A DNA stretch of 8,285 nt from Clostridia bacterium (GTDB lineage Bacteria > Bacillota > Clostridia > Oscillospirales > Acutalibacteraceae): NCBI GenBank assembly GCA_900759575.1, contig CAAEVU010000091.1:1-8285 (forward strand), read 5' to 3'. Numbering within the stretch: the first letter of the stretch is position 1; every line of letters starts with the position of its first letter. Below are positions 5,882-8,285 of this stretch, one piece after another. The notes beneath the pieces were generated by a model that saw only the letters and a program-made list of their open reading frames with translations, was not told the DNA's origin and ran no database searches. The position numbers and the translations under genes were made by a program.

Positions 5882-7270
5882 TTACAATTTCAGCTTGGTC
5901 CAGTTGCCCTTCCGGAACCGGAGGAATGTGAGGAAAAACCGCACAAATTGATCGCACGCCGTGCCAAACCACGCGCCCATCAAGCCCAAGCCCAAAGGAT
6001 AGCACAACAGCCAGCTGATACCGGGGCGGATGAACGTCACACTGATCAAAGATACCAGCGCGGTAAAACGCGTATCGCCAGCACCGCGCAAGCAGCCAAA
6101 CAACACCACTTGCTCGATCTGCATAAAGAGGATCACGCTCAAAATGCGCATGATCATGGCGCCGTAATCCAAAATCACCGGATCGTTGGTGTACAAAAGG
6201 AAAATGTCCCCGCCAAAGAAGAAATACACCGAGCCCATTACGCAAGCGCACAAAAACCCGATCTTTTGGCACACGTTCCCGTAGACCTTCGCCATGTCCG
6301 GCCGCTGACGCCCCAGGCTTTGTCCAATCAGCGTCACCGAAGCCACGGACAAGCCGTCGCCAAAGGAGAAGGACATGCTCATCATATTCATGCCGATCTG
6401 GTGAGACGCCAATTCGATGGTTCCCAAATGGGCAACGGTCATGGAAAACAGCAAAAATCCTACCCGCAAGCAAACCTGCTCCACCAGCGAGCTGGACCAC
6501 ACATTGCCCATGGATTTAATACTCACCCGGTCCGCGATCCACCCTTTCACATAGGTCAAGCACACAAAGCTGCTCTTGCGCAGCACGGAAATAATGCTCA
6601 AAATGCAAGCGCACACTGTGCCCAACACGGTGGCTATGGCCGCGCCCCGCACACCCAGTGCCGGGAATCCAAAGTTTCCGCCGATCAGCAGATAGTTGAA
6701 AATCACGTTGACCACGTTGGAAATCAGATTGGTGATCATGGCGATCCGCGTATTGCCCGCGCCACGCTGGGCTGCGTTCAAAACCAGGGATACGGTTGAA
6801 AATCCCTGGCACCCCATGATGATCTGTAAGTACTCCACGGCATACTCGTGGGTATCTGCTTGAGAACCCACCAAGCGCACAATCGGCCCTGCAAAACCTA
6901 CGAAAATCACGCTGATCAACGCAGTTAAGATCAACGTGAGCAATAAGGCCATCCGCACCACACGGTTGGCGCTTTCCCGGTCTTCCGCTCCTTTACGCCG
7001 GGCCACAATGGCCGATACTGCCACGTTCATGGACAAAAAAACTGCCAGCCCAAGCATTTTGGGCTGGGTAGTCAAACCCACCGCGGCAATGGCGTATGAC
7101 CCCAGCGTTCCCACCATGATGGTGTCCACTACGCCTGCCAGGTTCACAAAAAATGATTCCAACACCGATGGCCATGCCACCGTCAAGGTGTTCCGAATGA
7201 TCTGCCGGTCTGAAGGAAACTCCCCTAGTTCCATACCCTTACAGATCTTCGCGGGATTGATGAATCGCAC
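5882..7270 (-). CDS. MATE family multidrug/metabolite efflux transporter
   Basis: A cation-coupled (Na+ or H+) antiporter of the MATE family, in the cytoplasmic membrane. The 462 residues match the family (440-480), and hydrophobic stretches throughout fit 12 membrane helices in two similar halves. The first half begins with VAWPSVLESFF, then VDTIMVGTLG (about 48-57) and AAVGLTTQ, the family's N-terminal signature. The second half repeats it around LGTIELASHQIG. The GTG at 7268-7270 is chosen because GGAGGAG (7281-7287) lies 10 bases upstream. The ATG at 7232-7234 is an alternative, but its AAGGG is too close. The extension up to 7318 runs through the promoter and is rejected. The substrate cannot be read from the sequence. 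The gene is first in a unit with glycerate kinase and has a strong promoter overlapped by an inverted repeat, suggesting inducible expression. Confidence 0.94.
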   Translation of the reverse strand: MRFINPAKICKGMELGEFPSDRQIIRNTLTVAWPSVLESFFVNLAGVVDTIMVGTLGSYAIAAVGLTTQPKMLGLAVFLSMNVAVSAIVARRKGAEDRESANRVVRMALLLTLILTALISVIFVGFAGPIVRLVGSQADTHEYAVEYLQIIMGCQGFSTVSLVLNAAQRGAGNTRIAMITNLISNVVNVIFNYLLIGGNFGFPALGVRGAAIATVLGTVCACILSIISVLRKSSFVCLTYVKGWIADRVSIKSMGNVWSSSLVEQVCLRVGFLLFSMTVAHLGTIELASHQIGMNMMSMSFSFGDGLSVASVTLIGQSLGRQRPDMAKVYGNVCQKIGFLCACVMGSVYFFFGGDIFLLYTNDPVILDYGAMIMRILSVILFMQIEQVVLFGCLRGAGDTRFTALVSLISVTFIRPGISWLLCYPLGLGLMGAWFGTACDQFVRFFLTFLRFRKGNWTKLKL

Positions 7271-7289
7271 CGTTTCTCCACTCCTCCGA

Positions 7290-7311
7290 AATGGTTGATA
7301 GTGCAACCATT
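7290..7311. promoter_or_regulatory. Perfect inverted repeat over the MATE promoter, probable operator
   Basis: AATGGTTG (7290-7297) and CAACCATT (7304-7311) are perfect 8-base arms around the 6-base spacer ATAGTG. The repeat covers the downstream edge of the -10 box and the predicted start site, so a bound dimer would block RNA polymerase. The GTTG/CAAC half-sites and centre spacing resemble sites of MarR-type repressors, which often control MATE genes in Clostridia. The protein that binds is not encoded in this window, so the family is a guess. Confidence 0.6.
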
Positions 7312-7337
7312 GTATCACGCTCCGAATCAGTTTGCAA
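7302..7337 (-). promoter_or_regulatory. Sigma-A promoter of the MATE-glycerate kinase unit
   Basis: On the minus strand, TTGCAA (7332-7337) and TACAAT (7309-7314) are separated by exactly 17 bases. TGA directly before the -10 box makes it an extended -10 (TGNTACAAT). The predicted start is near 7302, about 32 bases before the GTG start of the transporter gene. Confidence 0.8.
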
Positions 7338-7375
7338 GTGGGCCACCTGAATTATTCAAGAAAGCTGAAAAAACG

Positions 7376-7404
7376 AAAAAGCCCCGGCTTACCGCCAGGG
7401 CTTT
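7376..7404 (-). terminator. Terminator of dnaJ
   Basis: AAAGCCC-C-GGC (7378-7388) pairs with GCC-A-GGGCTTT (7394-7404), a 10-pair stem with one internal mismatch and the loop TTACC. On the minus strand it is followed by TTTTTCGTTTTTT. It starts 14 bases after the dnaJ stop codon and separates it from the MATE promoter. Confidence 0.88.
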
Positions 7405-7418
7405 CTCTATATTAAAAA

Positions 7419-8285
7419 TTATTCGCCGAACAGGTCTTTCAATTTCCCGAAAAAGCTCTTCCGCTTTTGATAATTCTTCTCGTCGGAAGCCTTATCCAAC
7501 TCCGCCAACAGTTCCTTTTGACGCTTGGAAAGGTTCTTGGGCACTTCTACGGTAACTTGCACGTACTGGTCGCCCCGCATTCTGGAGCTCAAGCTCTGGA
7601 TTCCTTTGCCTTTCAGCCGGAACACATCCCCAGGCTGGGTCCCCTCGTGCACGTGATAGCTCACCTTTCCGTCCAAAGTGGGGACTTCCACATCCGCGCC
7701 CAAAGCTGCCTGGGTGAAGGTAATAGGCATCTCACACCAGACATCGGTGCCGCGACGCTCGAAAATGGGATGGGGCCGCACGGACACGTACACATGCAGA
7801 TCTCCTGCCGGGCCTCCGTTGGCGCCTGCATTTCCCTTGCCGCTCACATTCAAAATCTGCTCATCATCAATACCGGCAGGGACGGTGATCTCCAAACTCT
7901 TGTGACGGCGGACACGCCCTTTGCCGTCGCAAGTTTTACAGGGCGTTTCCACGATCTTACCTGTGCCGCCGCAGCGGTCGCAAGTCTGCGAGGACTGCAC
8001 CACGCCAAAGGGGGTACGCTGGCTGATGCGCACCTGACCCGTACCATGGCAGTGGTCGCAGGTCTTGGGAGAAGTGCCTGCCGCCGCGCCAGTTCCATGA
8101 CAATCAGCGCAAGTCTCGATTTGAGAATAGGTGATGGTCTTTTTGCACCCTTTTGCCGCCTCTTCAAAGGAAATGGCAATATTGGCCTGCACATCGCTGC
8201 CACGCCGGGGAGCGTTGGGGTTCGCCCGCCGGGCGCCGCCAAAGCCACCGCCAAAAAAGCTGTCGAAAATATCCGAAAAATCGAA
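7419..8285 (-). CDS. dnaJ: Chaperone DnaJ (Hsp40), lacking its N-terminus at the window edge
   Basis: Co-chaperone of DnaK: it delivers unfolded substrates and stimulates DnaK ATPase. The visible 288 C-terminal residues are in one uninterrupted frame to the right edge. They begin in the Gly/Phe-rich linker (FDFSDIFDSFFGGGFGG). Next comes the zinc-binding domain with four CxxCxGxG repeats: CADCHGTG, CDHCHGTG, CDRCGGTG and CKTCDGKG. All eight Cys are present. The two beta-rich substrate-binding subdomains follow, with ITVPAGIDDEQ, GGPAGDLHVYVSVRPHPIFERRGTD, and GDVFRLKGKGI. The C-terminus ends in a Lys-rich helix (RKSFFGKLKDLFGE). The four zinc repeats and G/F region identify a class A DnaJ rather than CbpA. 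The J domain with its HPD motif lies outside the window, as would the expected hrcA-grpE-dnaK genes upstream. The gene ends its unit, with a terminator 14 bases after the stop. Confidence 0.97.
   Translation of the reverse strand, partial: FDFSDIFDSFFGGGFGGARRANPNAPRRGSDVQANIAISFEEAAKGCKKTITYSQIETCADCHGTGAAAGTSPKTCDHCHGTGQVRISQRTPFGVVQSSQTCDRCGGTGKIVETPCKTCDGKGRVRRHKSLEITVPAGIDDEQILNVSGKGNAGANGGPAGDLHVYVSVRPHPIFERRGTDVWCEMPITFTQAALGADVEVPTLDGKVSYHVHEGTQPGDVFRLKGKGIQSLSSRMRGDQYVQVTVEVPKNLSKRQKELLAELDKASDEKNYQKRKSFFGKLKDLFGE

Noticed and set aside
5948..6799. 283-codon open frame on the plus strand opposite the MATE gene
   Set aside because: It is antisense to an intact transporter. The composition (very rich in His, Gln and Ala) reflects the complement of hydrophobic codons.

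Overview
The window looks like chromosomal core DNA of an endospore-forming, low-to-mid GC member of the Clostridia (Oscillospiraceae/Ruminococcaceae-like). The evidence is a small acid-soluble spore protein gene, a BofC_C-like forespore gene, strong AGGAGG-type ribosome binding sites, GTG and TTG starts, and tight rho-independent terminators. No mobile element, CRISPR array, tRNA or rRNA is visible. The family-level placement is inference only. Seven of the eight genes are on the minus strand, and no stretch longer than about 235 bases lacks a gene.

From left to right: (1) An amino-acid operon reads leftward. It holds a 145-residue HTH-ACT protein (UPF0735/PheB type) followed 34 bases later by homoserine dehydrogenase, which runs off the left edge. 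A good sigma-A promoter and a small inverted repeat lie in front of it. (2) A bifunctional class A penicillin-binding protein (PBP1A type, 852 residues from a GTG start) carries a long Pro/Ser/Thr-rich extracellular tail and ends in a strong terminator. (3) Divergent from it is the only plus-strand gene, a small membrane-anchored protein with a BofC C-terminal-like domain. It converges on a SASP gene. Both genes have sigma-G-like promoter matches, so 3.74-4.55 kb looks like a small forespore-expressed island. (4) A MATE efflux transporter and a glycerate kinase form a leftward two-gene unit. Its promoter is close to consensus and carries an 8-bp-arm inverted repeat over the -10 region, suggesting repressor control. 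(5) DnaJ, lacking its J domain because it is cut by the right edge, ends in its own terminator.

The genes are largely ordinary housekeeping and sporulation functions. No clearly novel multi-gene system was found. The most interesting points are regulatory: the operator-like repeat at the MATE promoter, the repeat at the ACT-hom promoter (whose first gene encodes an HTH protein that could bind it), and the paired forespore genes sharing one asymmetric terminator.
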